Shown here: positions 1 through 6,291 of the stretch, one piece after another
How positions within the stretch are numbered: position 1 is the stretch's first letter
Layout: the number at the start of each line of letters is the position of its first letter
NCBI GenBank assembly: GCA_030425945.1
Contig: JAUHZL010000038.1
Span: 1-12,966, forward strand
Reading direction: 5' to 3'
Origin: Alphaproteobacteria bacterium
GTDB taxonomy: Bacteria > Pseudomonadota > Alphaproteobacteria > Rhodobacterales > Rhodobacteraceae
Length of the DNA: 12,966 bases
The notes under the pieces: generated by a model
Told to the model about the DNA's origin: nothing
Seen by the model: only the letters and a program-made list of their open reading frames with translations
Databases searched by the model: none
Program-made: the position numbers and the translations under genes

Positions 1-23
1 CATATATAGTCGATCCTAAGCTG

Positions 24-41
24 GGGCGGGTCGTCCCGCTC
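24..41 (+). other. Weak stem-loop in the leader before the HNH gene
   Basis: The first 84 bases hold no gene. GCGGG (26-30) can pair with CCCGC (35-39) around a 4-base loop, and one or two outer pairs including a G-U extend it. It may be the tail of an upstream terminator or part of the HNH leader; the window edge prevents a decision. The first ten bases are AT-rich (catatatagt) and could hold a -10 element, but no matching -35 is visible. Confidence 0.25.
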
Positions 42-84
42 TGGTGCCGGGACGCGGGCAGGCAGAGCGGAGGCAGAGTCGGCG

Positions 85-669
85 ATGGACGGGGACTTCA
101 GGGCGCAATTCGTGCGCGAACCCAACTGCTTGAAGCACCATCCGACCCTGGTGCTCAATGCCGATTACCGCCCGCTCTCCTACTACCCGTTGTCGCTATG
201 GCCCTGGCAGGATGCCGTGAAGGCGGTGTTCCTCGACAGAGTGTCGATCGTTGCCGAATACGATACCGTGGTGCGCAGCCAGTCGATGGCGATCCCGATC
301 CCCTCGGTGGTGGTGCTGAAGGATTTCGTCCGGCCGCAGAAGCGGGTGGCCTTCACCCGGTTCAACCTGTTCCTGCGCGACGAGTTCATGTGCCAGTATT
401 GCGGCGGCAAGGGCGATCTGACCTTCGATCACGTCTTGCCACGGTCGCGCGGGGGAATCACGAGCTGGGAGAACGTGGTCGCCGCCTGTTCGCGCTGCAA
501 CCTGAAGAAAGGCTCGAAGTCGCTGCGGCAGGCCGGGATGGCGCTGCGCAAGCGGCCGGTGCGCCCCGATCCCGAGATGCTGAACAACATCGGGCGCAAG
601 TTCCCGCCGAACTATCTGCACGACAGCTGGCTCGACTTTCTCTACTGGGATGCCGAGCTCGACGCCTGA
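85..669 (+). CDS. HNH endonuclease-fold protein
   Basis: A 194-residue protein with a zinc-ribbon HNH module in its second half. Two Cys pairs, C103-x2-C106 and C135-x2-C138, would bind a structural zinc. D115-H116 is the metal/catalytic pair and N130 the central Asn of the HNH motif (FDHVLPRSRGG, then SWENVVAACSRCN). The first 95 residues form a conserved domain (LVLNADYRPLSYYPLSLWPW) seen in a family of about 190-residue HNH proteins common as stand-alone chromosomal genes in Rhodobacterales. I chose the ATG at 85 because GGAGG lies at 69-73 and the N-terminus fits the family as I remember it. The nuclease fold is clear, but the role (repair, restriction or other) is unknown. No methyltransferase, phage or toxin-antitoxin partner is adjacent. 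It appears monocistronic, with two hairpins behind it. Confidence 0.88.
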   Translation: MDGDFRAQFVREPNCLKHHPTLVLNADYRPLSYYPLSLWPWQDAVKAVFLDRVSIVAEYDTVVRSQSMAIPIPSVVVLKDFVRPQKRVAFTRFNLFLRDEFMCQYCGGKGDLTFDHVLPRSRGGITSWENVVAACSRCNLKKGSKSLRQAGMALRKRPVRPDPEMLNNIGRKFPPNYLHDSWLDFLYWDAELDA

Positions 670-679
670 CGTTCAGGCG
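663..679 (+). terminator. Hairpin overlapping the HNH stop codon
   Basis: CGCCTGA (663-669) and TCAGGCG (673-679) form a perfect 7-bp stem with a 3-base loop, and the TGA stop of the HNH gene is inside the left arm. No T-tract follows, so it may be a weak terminator, an RNA-stabilising hairpin, or act together with the next hairpin at 694-719. Confidence 0.4.
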
Positions 680-693
680 GGCGCGCTGACCGG

Positions 694-719
694 GGCAGGG
701 GGCGGGTAACCCCCTTGCC
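694..719 (+). terminator. GC-rich hairpin between the HNH gene and zwf
   Basis: GGCAGGGGG (694-702) pairs with CCCCC(T)TGCC (710-719) around the loop cgggtaa, with a single bulged T. It is a stable stem about 25 bases after the HNH stop. A run of T is absent. It probably separates HNH transcription from the zwf operon. Confidence 0.4.
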
Positions 720-767
720 GCGTTGCGGCATCACGGGCACAGTCGGATCGGGGACCGCGCCGGGGAC

Positions 768-794
768 TGGACACAGCCACGCCGCCCGCGTAAT
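768..794 (+). promoter_or_regulatory. Possible zwf promoter
   Basis: TGGACA at 768-773 resembles a -35 box and CGTAAT at 789-794 resembles a -10 box. The 15-bp spacer is short and the -10 matches only 4 of 6 positions. If real, transcription would start near 801, inside the palindrome at 800-817, where a LacI-type repressor often binds. This is a weak call supported mainly by that geometry. Confidence 0.25.
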
Positions 795-799
795 CGGGG

Positions 800-817
800 G
801 CCGTTAGCGCTAACGGC
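800..817. promoter_or_regulatory. Palindromic operator of LacI-family type upstream of zwf
   Basis: GCCGTTAGCGCTAACGGC is a perfect 18-bp palindrome with a central CG step, ending 55 bases before the zwf ATG. The core GTTAGCGCTAAC matches the usual form of operators bound by LacI-family sugar regulators: a palindrome centred on CG with conserved outer half-sites. The sequence itself is seen directly; the regulator class is inferred, because no regulator gene lies in the window. It would control the zwf-pgl-pgi operon. Confidence 0.65.
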
Positions 818-872
818 GGGCCGCACGGCACATGGGCGGCCGTCCCGGCGACGGAACGAAGGAGCCTTTCAC

Positions 873-2327
873 ATGGCAGCGCGTGTCATCCCGGTCGATC
901 CCTTCGATCTGGTCATCTTCGGCGGCACCGGTGACCTGGCGCGCCGCAAGATCCTGCCCGGGCTCTACCGGCGGTTCCACGCGGGCCAGATGCCCGACAC
1001 GGCGCGGATCATCGGCGCCGCGCGCTCGGAAATGTCGAGCGACGAGTACCGCGACTTCGTGCGCGCCGCGGTGATCGAGTTCGTCTCCCCCGCGCTCTGC
1101 GAGGCCGAGCAGGTCGACGCCTTCCTGTCGCGCCTCGCCTACGTGGCGATCGACGCGCGCGGCGATGGCGGCTGGGCGGCGCTGAAATCCGAAGTGCGCA
1201 GCGACGTGGTCCAGGCCTTCTACTTCTCGGTCGCCCCGGGCCTGTTCGGCGACCTGGCCGAGCGGCTTCACGCGCACGGGATCGCCGGGCCGGATGCGCG
1301 GATCGTCGTCGAGAAGCCCTTCGGACGTGATGCGGCCTCGGCGCGGGCACTGAACCAGAGCCTCGCGGCGCATTTCCGGGAAGAGCAGATCTACCGGATC
1401 GATCACTATCTGGGCAAGGAAACCGTCCAGAACCTGATGGCGGTGCGCTTCGGCAACGTGCTCTTCGAACCGCTTTGGAACGCGCAATTCGTCGATCACA
1501 TCCAGATCTCGGTCGCCGAGACCGTCGGCGTCGGCGGCCGCGGCGAGTATTACGACAAGTCCGGCGCGATGCGGGACATGGTGCAGAACCACCTGATGCA
1601 GTTGCTCTGCCTGATCGCGATGGAACCCCCGAACCGCTTTGAGCCCGACGCCGTGCGCGACGAGAAGCTGAAGGTGATCCGCGCGCTCGAGCCGGTGCCC
1701 GCCGACGACATCGTCCGGGGCCAGTACCGCAGCGAGGGCGACATGCCGGGCTACCTCGACGAGGTTGGCAGCGCCGAAAGCCGGACCGAAAGCTTCATCG
1801 CGCTCAAGGTGCAGGTCGCGAACTGGCGCTGGAACGGAACCCCGTTCTACCTGCGGACCGGCAAGCGGATGGCGGCGCGTCTGTCCGAGATCGTCGTGGT
1901 CTTCAAGGAACCGCCGCACGCGATCTTCGGGGACGAGGCCGGGTCGGAGGCGAACAAGCTGGTGATCCGCCTGCAACCGGACGAGGGCATGACCCTGACC
2001 GTAACCATCAAGGAGCCGGGGCCGGGGGGTATGCGGCTGATCGAAGTGCCGCTCGACATGAGCTTCGCCGAGGCGCTGGGGCCTGAAAATGCTGAAATGC
2101 CGGATGCTTACGAACGTCTGATCATGGACGTGATCCGCGGCAACCAGACCCTCTTCATGCGGGGGGACGAGGTCGAGGCGGCCTGGCGCTGGACCGATCC
2201 GCTGATCGAGGCCTGGGAAAAGCGCGGCGATCGTCCGAAGCCCTACCGCCCGGGGACATCGGGCCCCGAGGATGCGCTGGCGCTGCTGCACCGCGACGGG
2301 CGGCGATGGCGGGATCTGGAGGCGTGA
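873..2327 (+). CDS. zwf: Glucose-6-phosphate 1-dehydrogenase
   Basis: Oxidises glucose 6-phosphate to 6-phosphogluconolactone with NAD(P)+, the entry to the Entner-Doudoroff and oxidative pentose phosphate routes in the cytoplasm. The 484-residue length is normal for the family. The N-terminal Rossmann motif GGTGDLARRK spans residues 17-26, EKPFG is at 147-151, and the signature RIDHYLGKE at 175-183 carries substrate-binding H178 and K182. H240 (MVQNH) is the likely catalytic base. The start at 873 follows AAGGAG (859-864) closely; an in-frame extension back to 723 is possible but would run through the palindromic operator and has no family-like sequence. The gene ends in TGATG, so pgl starts on the last base of its stop codon. 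A palindromic operator upstream suggests control by a sugar-responsive repressor. Confidence 0.97.
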   Translation: MAARVIPVDPFDLVIFGGTGDLARRKILPGLYRRFHAGQMPDTARIIGAARSEMSSDEYRDFVRAAVIEFVSPALCEAEQVDAFLSRLAYVAIDARGDGGWAALKSEVRSDVVQAFYFSVAPGLFGDLAERLHAHGIAGPDARIVVEKPFGRDAASARALNQSLAAHFREEQIYRIDHYLGKETVQNLMAVRFGNVLFEPLWNAQFVDHIQISVAETVGVGGRGEYYDKSGAMRDMVQNHLMQLLCLIAMEPPNRFEPDAVRDEKLKVIRALEPVPADDIVRGQYRSEGDMPGYLDEVGSAESRTESFIALKVQVANWRWNGTPFYLRTGKRMAARLSEIVVVFKEPPHAIFGDEAGSEANKLVIRLQPDEGMTLTVTIKEPGPGGMRLIEVPLDMSFAEALGPENAEMPDAYERLIMDVIRGNQTLFMRGDEVEAAWRWTDPLIEAWEKRGDRPKPYRPGTSGPEDALALLHRDGRRWRDLEA

Positions 2328-3001
2328 TGGATTTCGTTGCCTATCCCGACCGCGAGGCGTTGGCGCTGGCGCTGGCGACCCGGATCGCGGGCGAGCTGAC
2401 CGAGGCCATCGAGTTGTCCGGGCGGGCGACCCTGTCGGTGCCGGGCGGCAGCACGCCGGGACCGGTCTTCGATGCGCTGTCGGCGGCCGATCTGGACTGG
2501 GCGCGGGTTTCTGTTCTGCTGAATGATGAACGGTGGGTGCCCGAAAGCAGCGACCGCTCCAACACGCGGCTGTTGCGGCAGCGGTTGCTGGTGGGACGTG
2601 CCGCGTCGGCCCGGCTGGTGCCGCTGCATGTTGAAACCGAGACACCCGAACAGGGATTGGATCGGGTGATCGCCGGGGTCGAGGACGCCCTGCCGATCTC
2701 GGTCCTGTTGCTGGGCATGGGCGAGGACCTGCATACCGCCTCGCTGTTTCCGGGCGCGGACCACCTGGGCGCCGCGCTGGCGGACGATGCCCCGGCGGTG
2801 ATGGCGATGCGCGCGCCGGGCGCGCCGGAGCCGCGGATCACGCTGACGGCTTGGGTGCTGCGCGCGGCGACCCATCTGCATGTGCTGATCACCGGGCCGG
2901 GCAAGAAAGCGGCGCTGGAGCGGGCACAGGCTGCGACGACGACAGAAGAGGCGCCGATCCGCTGCGTGCTGGATCAGGCCACAGTGCATTGGGCGGACTG
3001 A
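2327..3001 (+). CDS. pgl: 6-phosphogluconolactonase
   Basis: Hydrolyses 6-phosphogluconolactone, the product of Zwf, to 6-phosphogluconate. It is a 224-residue protein of the DevB/SOL family within the glucosamine-6-phosphate-isomerase superfamily. Visible motifs are PGGSTP (39-44), NDERWVP (66-72), SNTRLL (78-83) and LLGMGEDLHTASLFPG (128-143), where H136 is the expected catalytic His. The last motif has Leu where many homologues have Gly (EDGH), a local variation that keeps the catalytic His. The ATG at 2327 overlaps the zwf stop by one base (TGATG), with GGAGG at 2318-2322 inside the end of zwf. The 3' end overlaps pgi the same way, so all three genes are probably translationally coupled. 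Confidence 0.96.
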   Translation: MDFVAYPDREALALALATRIAGELTEAIELSGRATLSVPGGSTPGPVFDALSAADLDWARVSVLLNDERWVPESSDRSNTRLLRQRLLVGRAASARLVPLHVETETPEQGLDRVIAGVEDALPISVLLLGMGEDLHTASLFPGADHLGAALADDAPAVMAMRAPGAPEPRITLTAWVLRAATHLHVLITGPGKKAALERAQAATTTEEAPIRCVLDQATVHWAD

Positions 3002-4614
3002 TGGAACAGCTATGGACAGCGCTGGACGGCCACCGCGACCGTCTGGAAGGCACTCGGATCCTTGATCTTTTCGCGAATCCCGAACGTGCCGTTCAGTTTT
3101 CGGCCGAGGCCGATGGCCTGCACTTCGATTACTCCAAGACCGGGATCGATTCCGCCGCGATGGACGCCCTGCTGGCCCTGGCCGACACCGCCGGGGTGGC
3201 GCAGGCGCGCGACGCGATGCTCTCAGGGGCGAAGATCAACACGACCGAAGATCGGGCCGTGCTGCATACCGCGCTGCGGCGGCGCGACGGGGTGGTGACG
3301 GTCGATGGCCGGGACGTGATGCCAGGTGTCCGGGACACCCATGATCGCATGTCCGCGTTTGCCGAAGCGGTGCGCGACGGCCGGTTCCGGGTTCCGGGCG
3401 GCACGGTGACCGACGTAGTCAACATCGGCATCGGCGGATCGGACCTCGGCCCCGCGATGGCGGCCTTGGCCTTGTCTCCGTATGCCGACGGACCGCGCGT
3501 TCATTTCGTGTCGAATGTCGACGGCGCGCAGATCGCCGAGACCCTGCGCGATCTCGACCCGGCAACGACGCTGGTGATCGTCGCGTCCAAGACCTTCACG
3601 ACGATCGAAACGATGACCAACGCCGAGACCGCGCGGCGCTGGATGGCGGCTCATGTGGACGACCCGGCGGCGCAGTTCGTGGCGCTGTCCTCGGCACAGG
3701 ACCGCGCGGCCGAGTTCGGGATTCCGGCCGAGCGTGTCTTCGGGTTCGAGGACTGGGTCGGCGGGCGCTACTCGGTCTGGGGGCCGATTGGCCTGGCGCT
3801 GATGCTGGCGATCGGTCCGGCGGACTTCCGGGCGTTCCTCGATGGCGGCGCCGCGATGGACCGCAATTTCGAGACTGCACCATTCGACCGTAACTTGCCG
3901 GTTTTGCTGGCTCTTGTCGGGATCTGGCACCACCAGGTCTGCGGTCATGCCACGCGGGCAGTGTTGCCATATGACCAGCGGTTGGCACGTCTTCCGGCAT
4001 ATCTGCAACAGCTCGAGATGGAGAGCAATGGCAAGCGCGTGACCCGGGACGGCAAGGCGCTGACCCGCACCGCGGGCCCGGTTGTCTGGGGTGAGCCGGG
4101 CACCAATGGCCAGCACGCCTTCTACCAGCTGATCCACCAGGGGCGGCAGGTCGTGCCCTGCGAGTTTCTCGTCGCGGCGCGCGGGCATGAGCCGGACCTC
4201 GATCACCAGCATGTTCTGCTGCTGTCGAACTGCCTCGCCCAGGCCGAAGCCCTGATGCGCGGCCGCACGCTGGACGAAGCGAAGGCGAAACTGGCCGGAA
4301 CCGGGCTGAGCGGCGAGGCGCTCGACGCGGCCGCGATGCACCGGGTGTTCCCGGGAAACCGGCCGTCAACGCTGTTGCTCTACCGGGAACTGACCCCCTT
4401 CGTGCTGGGCCAGATCGTGGCGCTCTACGAACACCGGGTCTTCGTCGAAGGCGTGATCCTCGGGATCAACAGCTTCGATCAATGGGGCGTCGAACTGGGC
4501 AAGGAACTGGCCAAGGCGATGCAGCCGCTGATCGAAGGGACGACGGGCACGGCAGGCAAGGACGGCTCGACCGCGGCCCTCGTGGCGCGGGTCCGGAGCT
4601 TGCGCGGCGCCTAG
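3001..4614 (+). CDS. pgi: Glucose-6-phosphate isomerase
   Basis: Interconverts glucose 6-phosphate and fructose 6-phosphate. In an organism that uses the Entner-Doudoroff pathway, this can return fructose 6-phosphate from gluconeogenesis or fructose catabolism to Zwf. The 537-residue protein has two SIS domains. Signature one is DWVGGRYSVWGPIG at 251-264, and signature two includes GINSFDQWGVELGK at 488-501. Predicted catalytic residues are E341 (MESNGK), H372 (NGQHAF) and K501. The start overlaps the pgl stop (TGATG) with no strong ribosome-binding site, which favours translational coupling. It is the last gene of the operon. Its TAG stop lies inside CTAG, which is also the stop of the convergent thioesterase gene. 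Confidence 0.97.
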   Translation: MEQLWTALDGHRDRLEGTRILDLFANPERAVQFSAEADGLHFDYSKTGIDSAAMDALLALADTAGVAQARDAMLSGAKINTTEDRAVLHTALRRRDGVVTVDGRDVMPGVRDTHDRMSAFAEAVRDGRFRVPGGTVTDVVNIGIGGSDLGPAMAALALSPYADGPRVHFVSNVDGAQIAETLRDLDPATTLVIVASKTFTTIETMTNAETARRWMAAHVDDPAAQFVALSSAQDRAAEFGIPAERVFGFEDWVGGRYSVWGPIGLALMLAIGPADFRAFLDGGAAMDRNFETAPFDRNLPVLLALVGIWHHQVCGHATRAVLPYDQRLARLPAYLQQLEMESNGKRVTRDGKALTRTAGPVVWGEPGTNGQHAFYQLIHQGRQVVPCEFLVAARGHEPDLDHQHVLLLSNCLAQAEALMRGRTLDEAKAKLAGTGLSGEALDAAAMHRVFPGNRPSTLLLYRELTPFVLGQIVALYEHRVFVEGVILGINSFDQWGVELGKELAKAMQPLIEGTTGTAGKDGSTAALVARVRSLRGA

Positions 4615-5084
4615 GCCGGCGTCGCGCCGTCCACCTCGACGAACCGCTGTTTCAGGCTGTCCGGCAGGGCGCGCTTCGTCTTGCCGTCCGGCTCCAGCAT
4701 GACCAGAACGGCGTCGCCCGTGGCGCGCAGGCCGTTGGAAATGCAGGCATATTCCATCAGGAAGCTGGTGTTTCGAAAGCTGCGCGTCCGGCAGACGATC
4801 AGGTAATCCTCATCCAGGAACATCGGCGCGTGGTAGCCCGCGGACTGTGACTTCATGACCAGCTGTGGGTCATTCGGGGCATACTGCGTCATCCCCCAGG
4901 CCACGAAATAGCGGACGCGGGCGATCTCGAACCAGCGCAGGTAGGCGGTGTTGTTGACGTGGTTCAGCGCGTCGATTTCCGAGAAGCGCACCCGGTCCCG
5001 GTACCCGAAGACCCAAGGCCCCTCGACACTGGCCTTCCGGAGATCGGAGGCATCAAGCGGGGTCAGGTAGGGAAGGTCGGGCAT
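4611..5084 (-). CDS. Acyl-CoA thioesterase, 4HBT hot-dog fold
   Basis: A 157-residue single-domain protein of the 4-hydroxybenzoyl-CoA thioesterase (YbgC/FadM) family, expected to hydrolyse acyl-CoA thioesters in the cytoplasm. The family signature is RVRFSEIDALNHVNNTAYL (31-49), with D38 the likely catalytic Asp and HVNN before the long hot-dog helix (YLRWFEIARVRYF). The substrate cannot be told from sequence. The ATG at 5084 lies only 16 nt after the CCA end of tRNA-Gly and has no recognisable ribosome-binding site. No alternative ATG or GTG start exists before the conserved core, so ATG 5084 is kept. It probably depends on the tRNA promoter. Its TAG stop overlaps the pgi stop by four bases on the opposite strand. 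Confidence 0.9.
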   Translation of the reverse strand: MPDLPYLTPLDASDLRKASVEGPWVFGYRDRVRFSEIDALNHVNNTAYLRWFEIARVRYFVAWGMTQYAPNDPQLVMKSQSAGYHAPMFLDEDYLIVCRTRSFRNTSFLMEYACISNGLRATGDAVLVMLEPDGKTKRALPDSLKQRFVEVDGATPA

Positions 5085-5100
5085 GGGCAGTCTGGCTGTC

Positions 5101-5175
5101 TGGAGCGGGTGATCGGGATCGAACCGACGACATTCAGCTTGGGAAGCTGACGTTCTACCACTGAACTACACCCGC
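5101..5175 (-). tRNA. tRNA-Gly (anticodon CCC)
   Basis: Reading the minus strand from 5175, all four stems fold. The acceptor is GCGGGTG/CACCCGC, the D stem GTTC/GAAC, the anticodon stem TCAGC/GCTGA with loop TTCCCAA, and the T stem GTCGG/CCGAT with loop TTCGATC. The anticodon CCC reads GGG glycine codons. The discriminator T and a genomically encoded CCA are at 5101-5104. The sequence closely resembles known bacterial tRNA-Gly(CCC) such as E. coli glyU. It is intact, with no sign of an inserted island at its 3' end. Confidence 0.97.
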
Positions 5176-5184
5176 GCCGTCTTC

Positions 5185-5213
5185 CTGCTACCGCCGCCCG
5201 CGCGCAGCGTCAA
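5185..5213 (-). promoter_or_regulatory. Promoter of tRNA-Gly (and probably the thioesterase)
   Basis: On the minus strand, TTGACG (5213-5208) and TAGCAG (5190-5185) are separated by exactly 17 bases. Transcription would begin about 3 bases before the mature tRNA 5' end at 5175. The -35 box matches 5 of 6 consensus bases; the -10 is weak, as is common in alphaproteobacteria. No other promoter fits between the tRNA and the thioesterase. Confidence 0.6.
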
Positions 5214-5274
5214 GCGGCCTTCGCATGTCGGTCGTCCCGCAGGCCCCGGCGCGCGGATGTTCTGAATGAAATCA

Positions 5275-5296
5275 GATCAACATATCTATGTTTATC
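5275..5296. promoter_or_regulatory. AT-rich inverted repeat, candidate operator
   Basis: GATCAACATA and TATGTTTATC form 10-bp arms with one mismatch around the centre TC; the inner AACATA-TC-TATGTT is perfect. It lies in an AT-rich island (about 5260-5330) in the 232-bp gap between tRNA-Gly and the dehydrogenase gene, roughly 110 bases upstream of the latter's ATG. The symmetry suggests a dimeric regulator, but I cannot name its family and no regulator gene is adjacent. Confidence 0.4.
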
Positions 5297-5346
5297 AACC
5301 TGAATCCGGAATTTGGTCCGAAGATCGAGCCAATCCTCACCGAGGC

Positions 5347-5374
5347 TTGAACCTGCCGCAGGGGCCGTTACGGT
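5347..5374 (+). promoter_or_regulatory. Possible promoter of the dehydrogenase-kinase operon
   Basis: TTGAAC (5347-5352) and TACGGT (5369-5374) are spaced by 16 bases, giving a start near 5381 and a leader of about 27 bases. The -35 is good (5 of 6) and the -10 matches 3 of 6. The inverted repeat at 5275-5296 would lie upstream of the -35 box, a position more typical of an activator than a repressor. Confidence 0.3.
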
Positions 5375-5407
5375 GCCCGCGGACAGGGCATTTGCGGGGA
5401 GACCGAC

Positions 5408-6289
5408 ATGGCGAAGGTGGCGTTTCTGGGTCTGGGTGTGATGGGGTACCCGATGGCGGGGCACCTCAAGGCGAAGGGGCACGAGGTCACGGTCTACAAC
5501 CGCACCACAGCCAAGGCCGAAGCCTGGGCGGAACAGCACGGCGGCGGCTTTGGCGTCACGCCGAAGGACGCCGTGCAAGGCGCTGATTTCGTGATGATTT
5601 GCGTCGGTAACGACGACGACCTGCGCAGCGTGGTGACCGGCGACACCGGGGCGCTGGCCGGACTGGCGGCGGGCGCGGTGATCGTGGACCACACCACCGC
5701 CAGCGCCGACGTGGCGCGCGAACTGGCCGCTCTGGCCGCAGATCAGGGTGTGGGTTTCGTCGATGCGCCGGTCTCCGGCGGGCAGGCGGGCGCCGAGAAC
5801 GGCCAGCTTGCGATCATGTGCGGCGGATCGGAGGCGGATTACGCCAAGGCCGAGCCGGTGATGGCCGCCTATGCCAAGGCCTGCTCGCGGTTCGGCGAGG
5901 TGGGCGCCGGGCAGCTGACCAAGATGGTCAACCAGATCTGCATCGCGGGCCTCGTGCAGGGCATTTCGGAAGGGATCAACTTCGCGCAGAAGGCGGGCCT
6001 CGACGCCAAGGCGGTCGCGAAGCTGGTGTCGCAGGGTGCGGGCGGCTCGTGGCAGCTGGCCAACCGGCACGAGACGATGGTGGACGGCACCTTCGACTTC
6101 GGCTTCGCGGTGGACTGGATGCGCAAGGACATGGGCATCGCGCTGGCGCAGGCCAAGTCGATGGGCGTGTCTCTGCCGGTCACCGCGCTGGTGGACCAGT
6201 TCTACGGGGACGTGCAGGCGATGGGCGGCGGGCGCTGGGACACTTCCAGCCTGATCCAGCGGCTGCGCAAGCTGCAAGGGGACATCTGA
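5408..6289 (+). CDS. Beta-hydroxyacid dehydrogenase, probable tartronate semialdehyde reductase
   Basis: A 293-residue NAD(P)-dependent enzyme of the 3-hydroxyisobutyrate dehydrogenase / 2-hydroxy-3-oxopropionate reductase family. The N-terminal Rossmann motif is GLGVMG (8-13), the substrate-binding loop DAPVSGG (119-125), and the catalytic Lys is K172 in GAGQLTKMVNQ. K240 (DWMRKD) is a further conserved position of the C-terminal helical domain. The family includes several substrates. I favour tartronate semialdehyde to D-glycerate because the next gene, two bases downstream, encodes glycerate 2-kinase; 3-hydroxyisobutyrate or related acids remain possible. The start at 5408 is preceded by GGGGAG (5396-5401). 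No glyoxylate carboligase gene (gcl), the usual source of the substrate, is in the window. Confidence 0.88.
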   Translation: MAKVAFLGLGVMGYPMAGHLKAKGHEVTVYNRTTAKAEAWAEQHGGGFGVTPKDAVQGADFVMICVGNDDDLRSVVTGDTGALAGLAAGAVIVDHTTASADVARELAALAADQGVGFVDAPVSGGQAGAENGQLAIMCGGSEADYAKAEPVMAAYAKACSRFGEVGAGQLTKMVNQICIAGLVQGISEGINFAQKAGLDAKAVAKLVSQGAGGSWQLANRHETMVDGTFDFGFAVDWMRKDMGIALAQAKSMGVSLPVTALVDQFYGDVQAMGGGRWDTSSLIQRLRKLQGDI

Positions 6290-6291
6290 CC

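Noticed and set aside
723..872. 50-codon N-terminal extension of zwf
   Set aside because: The extension is Arg-rich, runs through the palindromic operator and has no family resemblance. The ATG at 873 has AAGGAG at good spacing and a normal G6PDH N-terminus.
810..2645. 611-codon minus-strand ORF opposite zwf and pgl
   Set aside because: Shadow frame of clearly recognised genes; no domain and no ribosome-binding site.
4959..5150. Small plus-strand ORF ending in a GIEPTTFSLGS-like peptide
   Set aside because: That peptide is a translation of the strand opposite tRNA-Gly, a well-known false annotation. The rest of the ORF lies antisense to the thioesterase gene.
5101..5175. tRNA-Gly as an island integration site
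   Set aside because: The tRNA is intact, the gene beside its 3' end is an ordinary thioesterase at 16 nt, and no integrase or duplicated tRNA end is visible.
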